NCBI GenBank assembly: GCA_012838125.1
Contig: DUPW01000012.1
Location: 1 to 51,388 of the forward strand
Direction: 5' to 3'
DNA from: Papillibacter sp.
GTDB lineage: Bacteria > Bacillota > Clostridia > Oscillospirales > Oscillospiraceae
Length of the DNA: 51,388 bases
Shown piece after piece: positions 29,397 to 38,461 of this stretch. How positions within the stretch are numbered: position 1 is the first letter of the stretch; each line of letters starts with the position of its first letter. The notes under the pieces are model-generated. The model searched no databases and had not been told where the DNA came from. It saw only the letters and a list, made by a program, of their open reading frames with translations. The position numbers and the translations under genes are program-made.

Positions 29397-30590
29397 GTGA
29401 AAAAGCAGTTTCAAACAAAAACAGTTCTAGCGCTGGTGCTTGCTGCATCAGCGCTAGCGTCTATCGTGACGGCAATGTGCTTTTACGGGTACTTAGGCGG
29501 CGGGACGCCGCTGTTTACGGAAATCAAAACCTACATCGCTCTGCGGCGAAAAATCGGCTCCGAGTACGTCGGGCAGGTGGACGGCGCAAAAGTGTCGCAA
29601 GCGGCGCTGGCCGCCGCCGTGGACGCGCTGGAGGACAAGTGGTCCCTTTACCTCACGCCGGAGCAGCTTGAGGCGTATCTTGAGTCCTCCAGCAACGCCT
29701 ACGCCGGCATCGGCATCAGCGTTGTGGCGGACGAAGGGACGGGGGGCCTTGCCATCCAATACGTCTACCCCGGCTCCGGCGCCGAACGGGCGGGAGTTGA
29801 AGTGGGGGACGTGGTCATCGCCGTAGACGGAGAGGACATCACGCACCTTGAGTTTGATGAGGCCGTGGGCAAGGTCCGGCGGGAGATTGGCGAGAGCGTT
29901 CTTCTGCGCCTTAGCGGGGCGGGGGGAGCCCAGCGGGACGTGGAGGTGGAGTACGCCGTCATCCTCGTCAGCCCCGTCCATTTTGAAATGTTAGAGGGCG
30001 GCGTGGGCTACATCGCCATTTACAATTTTGAGGCCCACTCTGCAGACGATTTCATCGCCGCGGTGGATGCGCTGGTGGTGGAAGGGGCGAAGGCCTTTCT
30101 CTTTGACGTGCGCAATAACGGCGGCGGACGGGCGGCGGAACTTGTGCGCATGCTTGATTACCTTTTGCCGGAGGGAGAAATCTTCGTGGGTGTGACGGCC
30201 CGGGGGCAGGAGGAGATTATCTACTCCGATGAGCACGCCGTAACGCGCCCGGCGGCGGTACTCGTTAACGAACACAGTTATTCCGCCGCCGAGTATTTTG
30301 CCGCCGTCTTGCGAGAATATAATTATGCCGAAGTGGTGGGGACCCAGACTACCGGCAAAAACCGCTCGCAGGTGACATATCTTCTGCCGGACGGCGGCGC
30401 ACTGCACATTTCAACGGGCGAATACCTAACGCCCAGCCGCGTGAGCCTCACCGAAACGGGCGGCCTGACACCGGACGTGGTGGAGGAGATGTCCGAGGAG
30501 GACATCGAAGCGCTCTATTACGGCAAGCTGCCCTTTGAGGAGGACGTGCAGCTCATGGCTGCGCTTGCGCGCCTGAATCAGGCAACTTAA
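29397..30590 (+). CDS. S41-family C-terminal processing peptidase (CtpA-like)
   Basis: Exported serine protease. 397 residues: N-terminal membrane helix (about 9-29), PDZ domain about 95-175 (YAGIGISVVADEGTGGLAIQYV), and the S41 core. Candidate catalytic serine in NEHSYSAAEYF, and lysine in GTQTTGKNRSQV; both motifs fit Ctp enzymes. GTG 29397 preceded by AGGATTGGGG. It follows the M23 gene by 19 bases, so it may process or degrade wall-hydrolysis factors, as CtpA/Prc proteins do elsewhere. Its substrate is not shown by the sequence. Confidence 0.9.
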   Translation: MKKQFQTKTVLALVLAASALASIVTAMCFYGYLGGGTPLFTEIKTYIALRRKIGSEYVGQVDGAKVSQAALAAAVDALEDKWSLYLTPEQLEAYLESSSNAYAGIGISVVADEGTGGLAIQYVYPGSGAERAGVEVGDVVIAVDGEDITHLEFDEAVGKVRREIGESVLLRLSGAGGAQRDVEVEYAVILVSPVHFEMLEGGVGYIAIYNFEAHSADDFIAAVDALVVEGAKAFLFDVRNNGGGRAAELVRMLDYLLPEGEIFVGVTARGQEEIIYSDEHAVTRPAAVLVNEHSYSAAEYFAAVLREYNYAEVVGTQTTGKNRSQVTYLLPDGGALHISTGEYLTPSRVSLTETGGLTPDVVEEMSEEDIEALYYGKLPFEEDVQLMAALARLNQAT

Positions 30591-30675
30591 AAGGATACAA
30601 AAGTGTTCTTTTCGGCAGAGCGTTCATATATTCCTTATAACTGCGGGGCGACGGCCCGTAAAGGATGTGTGATGG

Positions 30676-31485
30676 ATGCTCTGCCTTCTCAAAAAGCGAG
30701 AAAACTTTGAAAAAGGGGAGTTCGTGCGCGTTCAGGGCGCCCGAATCCTCGGCGTGCGTGCGGCGGTGATTTCCGTCTGCGTGCCGGAGAACAGGCGGCA
30801 CAGGGAGAGAGCCTTTGAAGCGGCTTTAGGCTGCCTTTCTGAGATGCGCCCGCGGCGCGTTGTGTACGGAAAGAGCTTTCCCTTTGCGCGCCGGTGCGTG
30901 GAGGCCGGCTTTACCCCCGCAGGGGCAGACTTTCACAGCGCTCTTGCCGCAAAAGTGGCCATCACAGCCTGCCCGCAGGGGGATGCCGTCTACGTCTGCG
31001 CCGCCCGGGCGGACAGGGCAGTGCTGGAGCACATACGGGAGCTGTCCCGCCGCTTTCGCCATGTTTTCGCCGATGTCGCCGGCGGGGCGGGCATAATAGA
31101 CGATTTCATGCGCCGGTGCGGCGTGTCCATCGTCCTGCGCCCCGCGCCGGAGCGGATTTTATCGGCGCACGCCGCCGTTTTTTTCCACGAGCCGGAGAAA
31201 GAGGTTTTGCTTTCGGGCGACTGTGTCACCGTCCTGCCGAAGCGGGCGTGGCTTGAGAAAATCCGGTGCGGCACTGTGGTGACGGGCATCACCGTCGCCC
31301 TGAGTCGAGGGGCAGGGGAGCCTCTGCCGGAGGAATTTCCGCCGGAGCCTTTCATTTCCGCGGCCCTTGAGGCGGGGACACTGCAGGCCGGCGACCTCGT
31401 CATAACAGACATCGCCCAAACTGAGATCGCGTCCCTGACGACACAGCATGTATTGACAAATGCAGGGAGCAACTCTATAATATGA
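30676..31485 (+). CDS. Unrecognised protein of 269 residues
   Basis: I do not recognise this family. From ATG 30676 (AAGGA ten bases upstream) it is 269 residues; GTG 30724 with GGGGAG three bases upstream is an alternative start. There is no signal peptide or clear membrane helix. The core alternates hydrophobic strands and helices in a Rossmann-like rhythm: RVQGARILGVRAAVISVCVPE, AVYVCAARADRAVLEHI, VFADVAGGAGIIDDFM. It is relatively Cys- and Arg-rich. Its last codons contain the perfect promoter at 31453-31481. Position between a Ctp peptidase and greA gives no function. Confidence 0.7.
   Translation: MLCLLKKRENFEKGEFVRVQGARILGVRAAVISVCVPENRRHRERAFEAALGCLSEMRPRRVVYGKSFPFARRCVEAGFTPAGADFHSALAAKVAITACPQGDAVYVCAARADRAVLEHIRELSRRFRHVFADVAGGAGIIDDFMRRCGVSIVLRPAPERILSAHAAVFFHEPEKEVLLSGDCVTVLPKRAWLEKIRCGTVVTGITVALSRGAGEPLPEEFPPEPFISAALEAGTLQAGDLVITDIAQTEIASLTTQHVLTNAGSNSII
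31453..31481 (+). promoter_or_regulatory. Perfect consensus sigma-A promoter before greA
   Basis: TTGACA (31453-31458), 17 bases, TATAAT (31476-31481). Both hexamers and spacing match the consensus exactly, the best in the window. It lies within the last codons of the unrecognised gene, and the predicted start (about 31488) coincides with the first 11-bp repeat. Confidence 0.85.
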
Positions 31486-31487
31486 GT

Positions 31488-31542
31488 TCATAATGACGTC
31501 ATTGTGACATCATAGTGCCGTCATAGTGATAGCATACGAACA
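31488..31542. repeat. Four to five 11-bp tandem direct repeats at a transcription start
   Basis: TCATAATGACG, TCATTGTGACA, TCATAGTGCCG, TCATAGTGATA, then a weaker GCATACGAACA. Consensus TCATAGTGACG. Read with a two-base shift they form a seven-plus-four pattern (xxGTCAT then xGTG). AATGACGTCATT at 31492-31503 is also a 12-bp palindrome. An 11-bp period is the spacing used by OmpR/PhoB-type regulators such as those binding Pho boxes. A repressor site is likely, since the repeats overlap +1. Confidence 0.75.
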
Positions 31543-31847
31543 ACAGATTATGCATTTATTGAGTTAAATCCTCATGCACCTGCGCCGTTTTTGGCTGCGG
31601 GGCGCCGCGCTGCAATGCGGCGGAGCGCCTTGCATCCGAAAGGCGCTCCCTCTGCTGCTGTGAACAATCGGGCTTACCCTCCAGAGAAGACACAAGCAGT
31701 GTTATTCGGCCTGCTGTCGCGCTTTATCCGGCGCGCAATCGCATTGAATTGCCGCGCTACGCTAAAAGCGCGGTAATCAGGGCACCGGCAGCACCTTTTG
31801 CAGCGCAAGAGGACCGGGAGTGCCCCCTAATCGAAAGGATGGTGTCT
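31543..31847 (+). ncRNA. Candidate structured leader or non-coding RNA upstream of greA
   Basis: No coding frame is convincing in this stretch. Strong hairpins: CGCCGC (31603-31608)/GCGGCG (31617-31622); GGAGCGCCTT (31622-31631)/AAGGCGCTCC (31640-31649); CTGCTGTG (31655-31662)/CACAAGCAG (31691-31699, one bulge); ATTGCCGCGC (31748-31757)/GCGCGGTAAT (31768-31777, one G-U). Long-range pairs CAATGCG (31613-31619)/CGCATTG (31740-31746) and TGCGCCG (31581-31587)/CGGCAGCA (31785-31792, one bulge) are possible alternatives. I find none of the signatures of T-box, RNase P, tmRNA or SRP RNA. A 6S-like RNA is conceivable but unproven. Confidence 0.45.
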
Positions 31848-32324
31848 ATGAGCAAGGGAATACGTTTTAAAATGAGCAGCGAACGCCTTGAAGAACTCAA
31901 AAGAGAGCTGCACTATCTTGAAACGGTAAGAGAAAAAGAAGTTGCTGAACAAATCAAGCTGGCCCGCTCCTTCGGAGACCTCTCCGAAAACAGCGAGTAC
32001 GACGAAGCGAAAACGGAGCAGGGCAAGCTTTATTCTAAAATCGCCGAGATAAAAAGGCTCATCGAAAACGCCGAAATCATCACGAAAAACGACCGGACGG
32101 ACGAAGTGGGCATCGGCAACGCCGTCACCGTCAGGGATTTGGAATTCGGTGACGAGGAGACGTACATCATTGTCGGGTCCCAGGAAGCGGACCCGGCCAC
32201 CGGGAAAATATCCGACGATTCACCGCTGGGGCAGGGCCTCATGGGCCGCCGTCTCGGCGATGTTGTTGAAATCGAAGCGCCTGCTGGCCGCCTTCGATTC
32301 GAGATTCTGAAAATCGATATATAA
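31848..32324 (+). CDS. greA: Transcription elongation factor GreA
   Basis: Rescues backtracked RNA polymerase by stimulating transcript cleavage. 158 residues. N-terminal coiled coil with ARSFGDLSENSEYDEAK, whose acidic tip (DLSENSEY) enters the polymerase channel, then a C-terminal FKBP-like domain ending GRLRFEILKIDI. ATG 31848 has AAAGGA nine bases upstream; a closer in-frame ATG (31839) overlaps that site. Followed by lysS after 18 bases, the usual Clostridia/Bacilli pairing. Confidence 0.97.
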   Translation: MSKGIRFKMSSERLEELKRELHYLETVREKEVAEQIKLARSFGDLSENSEYDEAKTEQGKLYSKIAEIKRLIENAEIITKNDRTDEVGIGNAVTVRDLEFGDEETYIIVGSQEADPATGKISDDSPLGQGLMGRRLGDVVEIEAPAGRLRFEILKIDI

Positions 32325-32342
32325 ACCTAGGAGGCGCTTATA

Positions 32343-33842
32343 TTGCCGGAAGAGAATGAAATCCTCGAACAAAGAGAGTTGCCAGAACTGCTGGCCATAC
32401 GCCTTGAAAAACTGAAGAAGCTGCAGGACGAAGGGCGCGACCCCTTCGCCGAAACGAAATTCCAGCGGACCGCCTACTCGGCGGATATCGTTCGGGATTT
32501 TGAGGCGATGGAAAACACCGACGTGGCGGTGGCGGGGCGCATCATGGCCAAGCGCGGCATGGGCAAAGCCATATTTCTCGACCTGAAGGACGATAAAGGC
32601 AGAATACAGCTGTATATCCGCAAAGGGGACATCGACGACGTCACCTTTGACGATATAAAGAAGTTCGATATCGGAGATATCATTGGCGCAAAGGGCTTTG
32701 TCTTCCGCACCCGCATGGGCGAAATATCGGTCCACTGCAAGGAAGTCAGGCTCCTTGCCAAATCCCTGCGCCCGCTTCCAGAGAAGTTTCATGGGCTGAG
32801 AGATATCGAGCTGAAATACCGCCAGCGTTACGTGGACCTCATCATGAACGAGGAGACGCGGCGCACCTTTGAAATCCGTAGCCAGTTTATCCGCTACCTG
32901 CGGTCCTTCCTCGATGCCAGAGGGTATCTGGAAGTGGAGACGCCGGTTCTCAACACCATCTCCGGCGGCGCTACAGCCCGTCCCTTCATCACGCATCACA
33001 ATACGCTGGATCTCGATATGTACCTTCGCATCGCCACGGAGCTGCACCTTAAGCGGCTCATCGTCGGCGGCATCGAGCGGGTGTACGAAATCGGCCGCAT
33101 CTTCCGCAACGAGGGTATGGACACGAAGCACAACCCTGAGTTTACGTCAGTGGAGCTGTACGAGGCCTACGCCGATTATCACGACATGATGGACCTGTTC
33201 GAGGACTTCCTCTCCTCCGCTGCCCGGGATATTCTCGGCACCCAAGAGCTCCAGTGGCAAGGGGAGACCATTGACCTGTCCCCCGGCTGGCCCCGCATCA
33301 CCATGGCGGAAGCCGTGAAAATGCACACGGGCGTGGACTTCATGTCCTTTACCACGACGGAGGAGGCCGTGAAAGCTGCCGCTTCCATCGGTGTGAAAAT
33401 GCCGGAGAACAAGGAGCCGAGCTGGGGCGACCTGCTCTACGAGTGCTTCGACCAGCGGGTGGAGGACAAGCTCATTCAGCCCACCTTTATCATCGACCAT
33501 CCCGTTGAAGTTTCGCCGCTGGCCAAGCGCAAGGCGGATGACCCGCGCCTTACGGAGCGCTTCGAGCTGTTTATCTGCCGCAACGAGATGGGCAACGCCT
33601 TCTCAGAGCTCAACGACCCCATTGACCAGAAACAGCGCTTTATGCGTCAGGTGGAACTGCGGGCTCAGGGCGACGAGGAGGCCGGCATGATGGACGAGGA
33701 CTTCATCATGGCTCTGGAATACGGCATGCCCCCCACGGGCGGGCTGGGCATCGGCATCGACCGGTGCGTTATGATGTTCACGAACAACTCCTCGATTCGG
33801 GATGTTCTGCTCTTCCCGACGATGAAGCCTATAGAGGACTGA
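32343..33842 (+). CDS. lysS: Lysyl-tRNA synthetase, class II
   Basis: Charges tRNA-Lys. 499 residues. N-terminal OB-fold anticodon-binding domain about 55-165, class II core with motif 2 [20 protein letters not shown] and motif 3 [13 protein letters not shown]. Start is TTG 32343 with AGGAGG (32329-32334) eight bases upstream; no ATG is nearby. Followed by a hairpin terminator. Confidence 0.97.
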   Translation: MPEENEILEQRELPELLAIRLEKLKKLQDEGRDPFAETKFQRTAYSADIVRDFEAMENTDVAVAGRIMAKRGMGKAIFLDLKDDKGRIQLYIRKGDIDDVTFDDIKKFDIGDIIGAKGFVFRTRMGEISVHCKEVRLLAKSLRPLPEKFHGLRDIELKYRQRYVDLIMNEETRRTFEIRSQFIRYLRSFLDARGYLEVETPVLNTISGGATARPFITHHNTLDLDMYLRIATELHLKRLIVGGIERVYEIGRIFRNEGMDTKHNPEFTSVELYEAYADYHDMMDLFEDFLSSAARDILGTQELQWQGETIDLSPGWPRITMAEAVKMHTGVDFMSFTTTEEAVKAAASIGVKMPENKEPSWGDLLYECFDQRVEDKLIQPTFIIDHPVEVSPLAKRKADDPRLTERFELFICRNEMGNAFSELNDPIDQKQRFMRQVELRAQGDEEAGMMDEDFIMALEYGMPPTGGLGIGIDRCVMMFTNNSSIRDVLLFPTMKPIED

Positions 33843-33848
33843 TTTCGC

Positions 33849-33895
33849 AAGCTGCGGCAGTGGGGAACGCCTTCGCCGCAGCTTTGCTGTATTTT
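33849..33895 (+). terminator. Intrinsic terminator after lysS
   Basis: AAGCTGCGGC (33849-33858), 16-base loop, GCCGCAGCTT (33875-33884), then TGCTGTATTTT. Ten perfect pairs; the U-tract is interrupted, so termination may be partial. Confidence 0.7.
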
Positions 33896-33906
33896 AAGGT
33901 GACAGA

Positions 33907-34668
33907 ATGAACGAGATAACAAGCCGCAAGAATCCGCTGATTCAGCACCTCAAACGCCTTGGGACGGACGGGGCCTACCGCCGGGAAACAGGCCAGTTTC
34001 TCTGTGACGGGGAAAAACTCCTCAAAGACGCCATCCTATCCGGCGCTGAAATCACAACCGTCCTCACGGAGCGGGATACGCTGCCCCTTCATATCCCCAA
34101 TGCAGCGGTGTATCGGGTAACGCGTCCGGTAATGGAAGCTGCCTCGCCCCTGAAAACGCCGCAGGACATTCTCTTTGCCTGCAAAATCCCTCGGCACGAG
34201 GACAGTGCCCCCTCCGGCTTTTCCATCCTCCTTGACGGGATTCAGGACCCGGGTAATATGGGGACAATCCTCCGCACCGCCGCCGCATTCGGCGTCCGTC
34301 AGGTGCTCCTCATAGGCGACTGCGCCGACCCCTACAGCCCCAAAAGCGTCCGCGCCACCATGGGGGCCATCTTCCGGGAGCCCATGCGAAAGGTCACCCT
34401 CCAGGAGGTTTCCGCCATGAAATCCACGGGCGTTTCGATTTACGGCGCAGCGCTGCGGGAGGACAGCGCGGACATTCGCACCATTCCGATTTACAGCGGC
34501 ATTGTGGCGGTGGGGAGCGAGGGGCGGGGACTGTCTGAGGAGGTGCTGGCCCTGTGCGACAAAACCCTCATTATCCCCATGGAGCCGGGGACAGAGTCCC
34601 TCAACGCCGCCACGGCGGCGGCCATCATTATGTGGGAGGCGGCGAAGCATCAACCGCCCCCGGTTTAA
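33907..34668 (+). CDS. SpoU/TrmH-family RNA 2'-O-methyltransferase
   Basis: SAM-dependent ribose methyltransferase with a trefoil-knot fold; probably acts on rRNA. 253 residues. N-terminal substrate-binding region (ITSRKNPLIQHLKRL), then the three SPOUT motifs: LDGIQDPGNMGTILRTAAAF, VGSEGRGLSEEV and MEPGTESLNAATAAAII. GGTGA seven bases before ATG 33907. The target nucleotide cannot be inferred; RlmB-like proteins modify 23S G2251, but several paralogues exist in Firmicutes. Confidence 0.9.
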   Translation: MNEITSRKNPLIQHLKRLGTDGAYRRETGQFLCDGEKLLKDAILSGAEITTVLTERDTLPLHIPNAAVYRVTRPVMEAASPLKTPQDILFACKIPRHEDSAPSGFSILLDGIQDPGNMGTILRTAAAFGVRQVLLIGDCADPYSPKSVRATMGAIFREPMRKVTLQEVSAMKSTGVSIYGAALREDSADIRTIPIYSGIVAVGSEGRGLSEEVLALCDKTLIIPMEPGTESLNAATAAAIIMWEAAKHQPPPV

Positions 34669-34687
34669 GAGAGCCCTGCATCAATTG

Positions 34688-34716
34688 TTGCACGATAAAG
34701 ATTTTTCGTTTATTAT
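34688..34716 (+). promoter_or_regulatory. Sigma-A promoter of dprA
   Basis: TTGCAC (34688-34693), 17 bases, TATTAT (34711-34716), in a short AT-rich patch between the RNA methyltransferase and dprA. Confidence 0.6.
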
Positions 34717-34800
34717 AATAAAGTAAGCAAAAAGTGCACAATTTTGGCGAACCTGAAAAATCCTGCCAAGAGCGCCCAACGGGCGGAATCGAGGTGTAGT

Positions 34801-36027
34801 ATGGCGCCACTGACGTATTGGGTCTGGCTCTCAGCGCTTTCGGGGATTGGTACTGCCACGAAATTCCGACTTCTTCGCGCCTTCGGCTCCCCGGAGCAGA
34901 TATTTTTCGCAGACGAGCGGGCGTATCACGACGCGGATATTGCCTTAACCCACGGGGAAAAGGCCGCGCTGCAGGATAAGAGCCTTTTTGATGCGCGGCG
35001 CATACTCGATGTCTGCGGGGAGGGCGGATACCGCATCCTCACCATATCGGACGCGGAATACCCCGCGCGGCTTCGGAACATCGAGGACCCGCCCGTTGTG
35101 CTGTACGTGCGGGGCACCCTCCCCGTCATCGATGAGGAGGTGTGCATCGGCGTTGTGGGCACCCGCAGCTGCACCCCGTATGGACTGAAAACGGCGGAGC
35201 GGCTGGGGTATGAGGTGACGCGAAACGGCCTTCTTGTGGTGACAGGCCTTGCCCGCGGAATTGATTCGGCGGCGGCTCTCGGCGCCCTGCGCGCCGGCGG
35301 GCGCGTCGTGGGCGTTCTCGGGACGGGCGTGGATGTGGTCTATCCGAAGGAAAACGGGGAACTGTTTGAGGATGTGGCGGCGGTGGGGGCACTTGTCAGC
35401 GAGTACCCGCCGGGAACGCCGGCCCTCTCGTCCCACTTTCCAAGGCGAAACCGCATCATCAGCGGCCTTGCCTGCGGTGTAGTCATCGTAGAGGCACCCC
35501 TGCGCAGCGGTGCGCTCATTACGGCGGCGCTGGCTTTAGAGCAGGGGCGGGATGTGTTCGCCGTGCCCGGGAACGCGGATTCCACCGCAAGCCGCGGGGC
35601 GAACCGGCTTATCCGGGAAGGGGCCATCCTCGTCACAAGCGGGGACGACATCGCGGACGAATATGAGGCCCTTTATCCGGAGAAAATCCATATAGAGACC
35701 CTTAAAGTACCCCTCGACGGGGACCGTCTGCAGGCTCTTAATGAGCGCGCCATCGTGCAGAATCGACAAAAAACGCAAAAAATAGAGATTGACAATGATA
35801 AATCGGTGGAATATATTGACCTAGTACAGCTGGCTGAGCGTCTCGACGAGATGGAGATGCAGATTGTCTCCGTCCTTGCGGGCAAAACCATGCACATCGA
35901 CGACGTCATCACCCAGACGGGGCTGACGGCGTCCGACGTCCTCGCGTCCCTGACGCTTTTGGAAGTCGAGGGCATTGCCGAGCAGCTGCCGGGGAAGATG
36001 TTCCGCATCCCGCCGGTGCGTGGATAA
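34801..36027 (+). CDS. dprA: DNA-processing protein DprA (Smf)
   Basis: Loads RecA onto incoming single-stranded DNA during transformation; widely conserved also in species not known to be competent. 408 residues. N-terminal helix-hairpin-like part, then the Rossmann-type core from about 110 with VGTRSCTPYG, VTGLARGIDSAAALGAL, FPRRNRIISGLA and EAPLRSGALITAALALEQ, and a C-terminal winged-helix-like region (MHIDDVITQTGLTASDVLASL). ATG 34801 follows GAGGTG by about four bases. Confidence 0.93.
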   Translation: MAPLTYWVWLSALSGIGTATKFRLLRAFGSPEQIFFADERAYHDADIALTHGEKAALQDKSLFDARRILDVCGEGGYRILTISDAEYPARLRNIEDPPVVLYVRGTLPVIDEEVCIGVVGTRSCTPYGLKTAERLGYEVTRNGLLVVTGLARGIDSAAALGALRAGGRVVGVLGTGVDVVYPKENGELFEDVAAVGALVSEYPPGTPALSSHFPRRNRIISGLACGVVIVEAPLRSGALITAALALEQGRDVFAVPGNADSTASRGANRLIREGAILVTSGDDIADEYEALYPEKIHIETLKVPLDGDRLQALNERAIVQNRQKTQKIEIDNDKSVEYIDLVQLAERLDEMEMQIVSVLAGKTMHIDDVITQTGLTASDVLASLTLLEVEGIAEQLPGKMFRIPPVRG

Positions 36028-36093
36028 GTTGTCTGCGCGCCGCCGTGGCACGCGTTTTCTGATACATACAGTGAAATGGAGACACATTAGATA

Positions 36094-38460
36094 ATGGCAA
36101 AAACAAAAACAAACCTTGTCATCGTCGAGTCGCCCTCCAAGGCCAAGACGATTGGCAAGTATTTAGGCAGTGATTTCAGTGTAAAGGCTTCCATGGGCCA
36201 TCTGCGGGACTTGCCCAAGAGCAAGCTGGGCGTGGATATTGAAAACGGCTTCGAGCCGATTTACCAGCCTGTGAAAGGCCGGGAAGACACCATCAGCGAC
36301 CTGAAAAAAGCCGCCCAAAACAGTGAAAAAGTCTACCTCGCCACCGACCCGGACCGCGAGGGTGAAGCCATTTCATGGCATTTAAAGGAACTGCTGAGCC
36401 TTTCTGAGGAGCAGGCGCTGCGGGTTACCTTCAACGAGCTGACGAAAAAAGTCGTTCAGGAGAGCATCCAGCAGCCGCGCCCCATTGATCAGGATCTGGT
36501 GAACGCCCAGCAGGCGCGGCGGATTTTAGACCGCATCGTGGGCTACAAGCTCAGCCCCTTTCTGTGGAAGAAGATTAAGCGCGGCCTTTCCGCCGGGCGT
36601 GTGCAGTCCGTCACCATGCGGATGGTTACCGACCGGGAGGAGGAGATTCGTGCCTTCGTACCGGAGGAGTACTGGCTTTTAAGCGTGGACGTCGCCCGTA
36701 CCGGCAAGCCGGGCCGCTTTTCGGCGGGGTATCACGGCAAAAACGGCAAAAAATCGGAACTGAAAACGGCGGAAGAGGTGCAGGCGGTTATCGACGCCGT
36801 CTCCAAAGAGCCCTTTGTGGTTACCAACGTCAAGAAAACGGAGAAGAAGCGTTCGCCTTCGCCCCCGTTTATCACCTCTACCCTCCAGCAGGAGGCCTCC
36901 CGCAAGCTGGGCATGACGCCCCGCCGCGCCATGTCCATTGCGCAGCAGCTCTATGAAGGCGTGGACGTGGAAGGAGAAGGCACCGTCGGCCTTATCACGT
37001 ATATGCGCACCGACTCGCTGCGCATCTCCGAAGAGGCCCTCGCCGACGCAAAGGAACTCATCGCGCGGCAATACGGGGAGAATTTCTACCCCGGCCAGCC
37101 CACCCGCTATAAGACGAAGGCCGGCGCGCAGGACGCCCACGAAGCCATTCGTCCGGCAAACGTGTTTATCACGCCGGAGAAGATTCGCGGCAGCGTCACA
37201 AACGACCAGTACCGGCTGTATCGCCTTATCTGGAGCCGCTTTATCGCCAGCCAGATGAAAAACGCCCTGTACGATAGCGTCACCGTTGACGTGGAATCGG
37301 CGGGCTACACCTTCAGAGCCACAAACTCCGTCATCAAATTCGCCGGCTTTACAGCCGTCTACGAAGAAGGGCGGGACGACGAGAAGGAAGAGGACACCTC
37401 GCCCCTTCCCGACCTTGAGGTGGGCGAAAACCTCGCCCTCGAGGACGTCAAAAAGGAACAGAAATTTACCCAGCCGCCGCCGCGCTACACGGAGGCGACG
37501 CTGATTAAAGCCATGGAAGAGACGGGCGTTGGCCGCCCGAGTACCTACGCGCCCACCATCTCCACCATTTTGGACCGGGAATACGTGGTGAAGGAGGGCA
37601 GGACCCTCCGGCCCACGGCCTTAGGCGAAGTGGTCACTCAGCTCATGAAGGAGCGTTTTGCCGACATTGTGGACCTCAGCTTTACTGCCCGCATGGAGGA
37701 GTCCCTCGACTTTGTGGAAAAAGGGGAGCGGGACTGGAAAAGCGTCCTGCAGGACTTCTACGCCGGCTTTGAGATGTCCCTGGAGGCGGCGGAAAAGGCG
37801 CTGGAAGGGGAGCGCATCAAGATTCCAGATGAAGTGTCCGACGAAGTGTGCGACGTCTGCGGCCGGCAGATGGTGGTTAAAGCCGGTCGGTTCGGCCGGT
37901 TCCTCGCCTGCCCGGGATACCCTGAGTGCAGCTTCACGAAGCCCCTCGTCGTTGAAATGCCGGGCAAGTGCCCGCGGTGCGGAAACCGCATCTTAAAGCG
38001 CACCTCGAAAAACGGATACACCTATTACGCCTGCGAAAAGCTCAAAGACTGCGGGTTTATGACATGGGACGTCCCCGTTAAAGACAACTGCCCCGAGTGC
38101 GAACAGACCATGTTCAAAAAATCGGGGAGAGGGTACCGCAAGCCCTTCTGCATCAACGAAAACTGCCCCAACTTCCTGCCGGAAGACAAGCGCGGCTATA
38201 AGAAAAAGACGGCCGCCGCGGAAGGGGCTGACGCCACCGATAAGGCAAGCGCGGAAGGCGCAAAGGCGGTGAGCGCCGAGGCGGAAAAGGGCAAAAAGAA
38301 GCGGGCCACAAAAACAACGGAGAAGAAAACCGTTAAAACAGCGGAAAAGAAGACCACAGCAAAGAAGAAAACCGCAAAAACGCCCCGGAAAAAGAAATCG
38401 GAGACGACGGAGGAAGAACAGCCGGAGTCTTCTGAGCGGGAAACGGCGGCGGTGAAATAG
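36094..38460 (+). CDS. topA: DNA topoisomerase I
   Basis: Relaxes negative supercoils by single-strand passage. 788 residues. TOPRIM domain at the N-terminus ([25 protein letters not shown]), active-site Y303 in [13 protein letters not shown], then three C-terminal zinc ribbons with CxxC pairs (CDVC/CPGYPEC, CPRC/CEKLKDC, CPEC/CINENC). The last about 75 residues are Lys/Ala/Thr-rich, like a histone-H1 tail, and could bind DNA non-specifically. It precedes trmFO by one base. Confidence 0.97.
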   Translation: MAKTKTNLVIVESPSKAKTIGKYLGSDFSVKASMGHLRDLPKSKLGVDIENGFEPIYQPVKGREDTISDLKKAAQNSEKVYLATDPDREGEAISWHLKELLSLSEEQALRVTFNELTKKVVQESIQQPRPIDQDLVNAQQARRILDRIVGYKLSPFLWKKIKRGLSAGRVQSVTMRMVTDREEEIRAFVPEEYWLLSVDVARTGKPGRFSAGYHGKNGKKSELKTAEEVQAVIDAVSKEPFVVTNVKKTEKKRSPSPPFITSTLQQEASRKLGMTPRRAMSIAQQLYEGVDVEGEGTVGLITYMRTDSLRISEEALADAKELIARQYGENFYPGQPTRYKTKAGAQDAHEAIRPANVFITPEKIRGSVTNDQYRLYRLIWSRFIASQMKNALYDSVTVDVESAGYTFRATNSVIKFAGFTAVYEEGRDDEKEEDTSPLPDLEVGENLALEDVKKEQKFTQPPPRYTEATLIKAMEETGVGRPSTYAPTISTILDREYVVKEGRTLRPTALGEVVTQLMKERFADIVDLSFTARMEESLDFVEKGERDWKSVLQDFYAGFEMSLEAAEKALEGERIKIPDEVSDEVCDVCGRQMVVKAGRFGRFLACPGYPECSFTKPLVVEMPGKCPRCGNRILKRTSKNGYTYYACEKLKDCGFMTWDVPVKDNCPECEQTMFKKSGRGYRKPFCINENCPNFLPEDKRGYKKKTAAAEGADATDKASAEGAKAVSAEAEKGKKKRATKTTEKKTVKTAEKKTTAKKKTAKTPRKKKSETTEEEQPESSERETAAVK

Positions 38461-38461
38461 A

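Noticed and set aside
31543-31847. T-box, 6S, RNase P, tmRNA or SRP RNA as a firm assignment
   Set aside because: No conserved signature of T-box, RNase P, tmRNA or SRP RNA is present; 6S similarity is only architectural, so the element is kept as unnamed.
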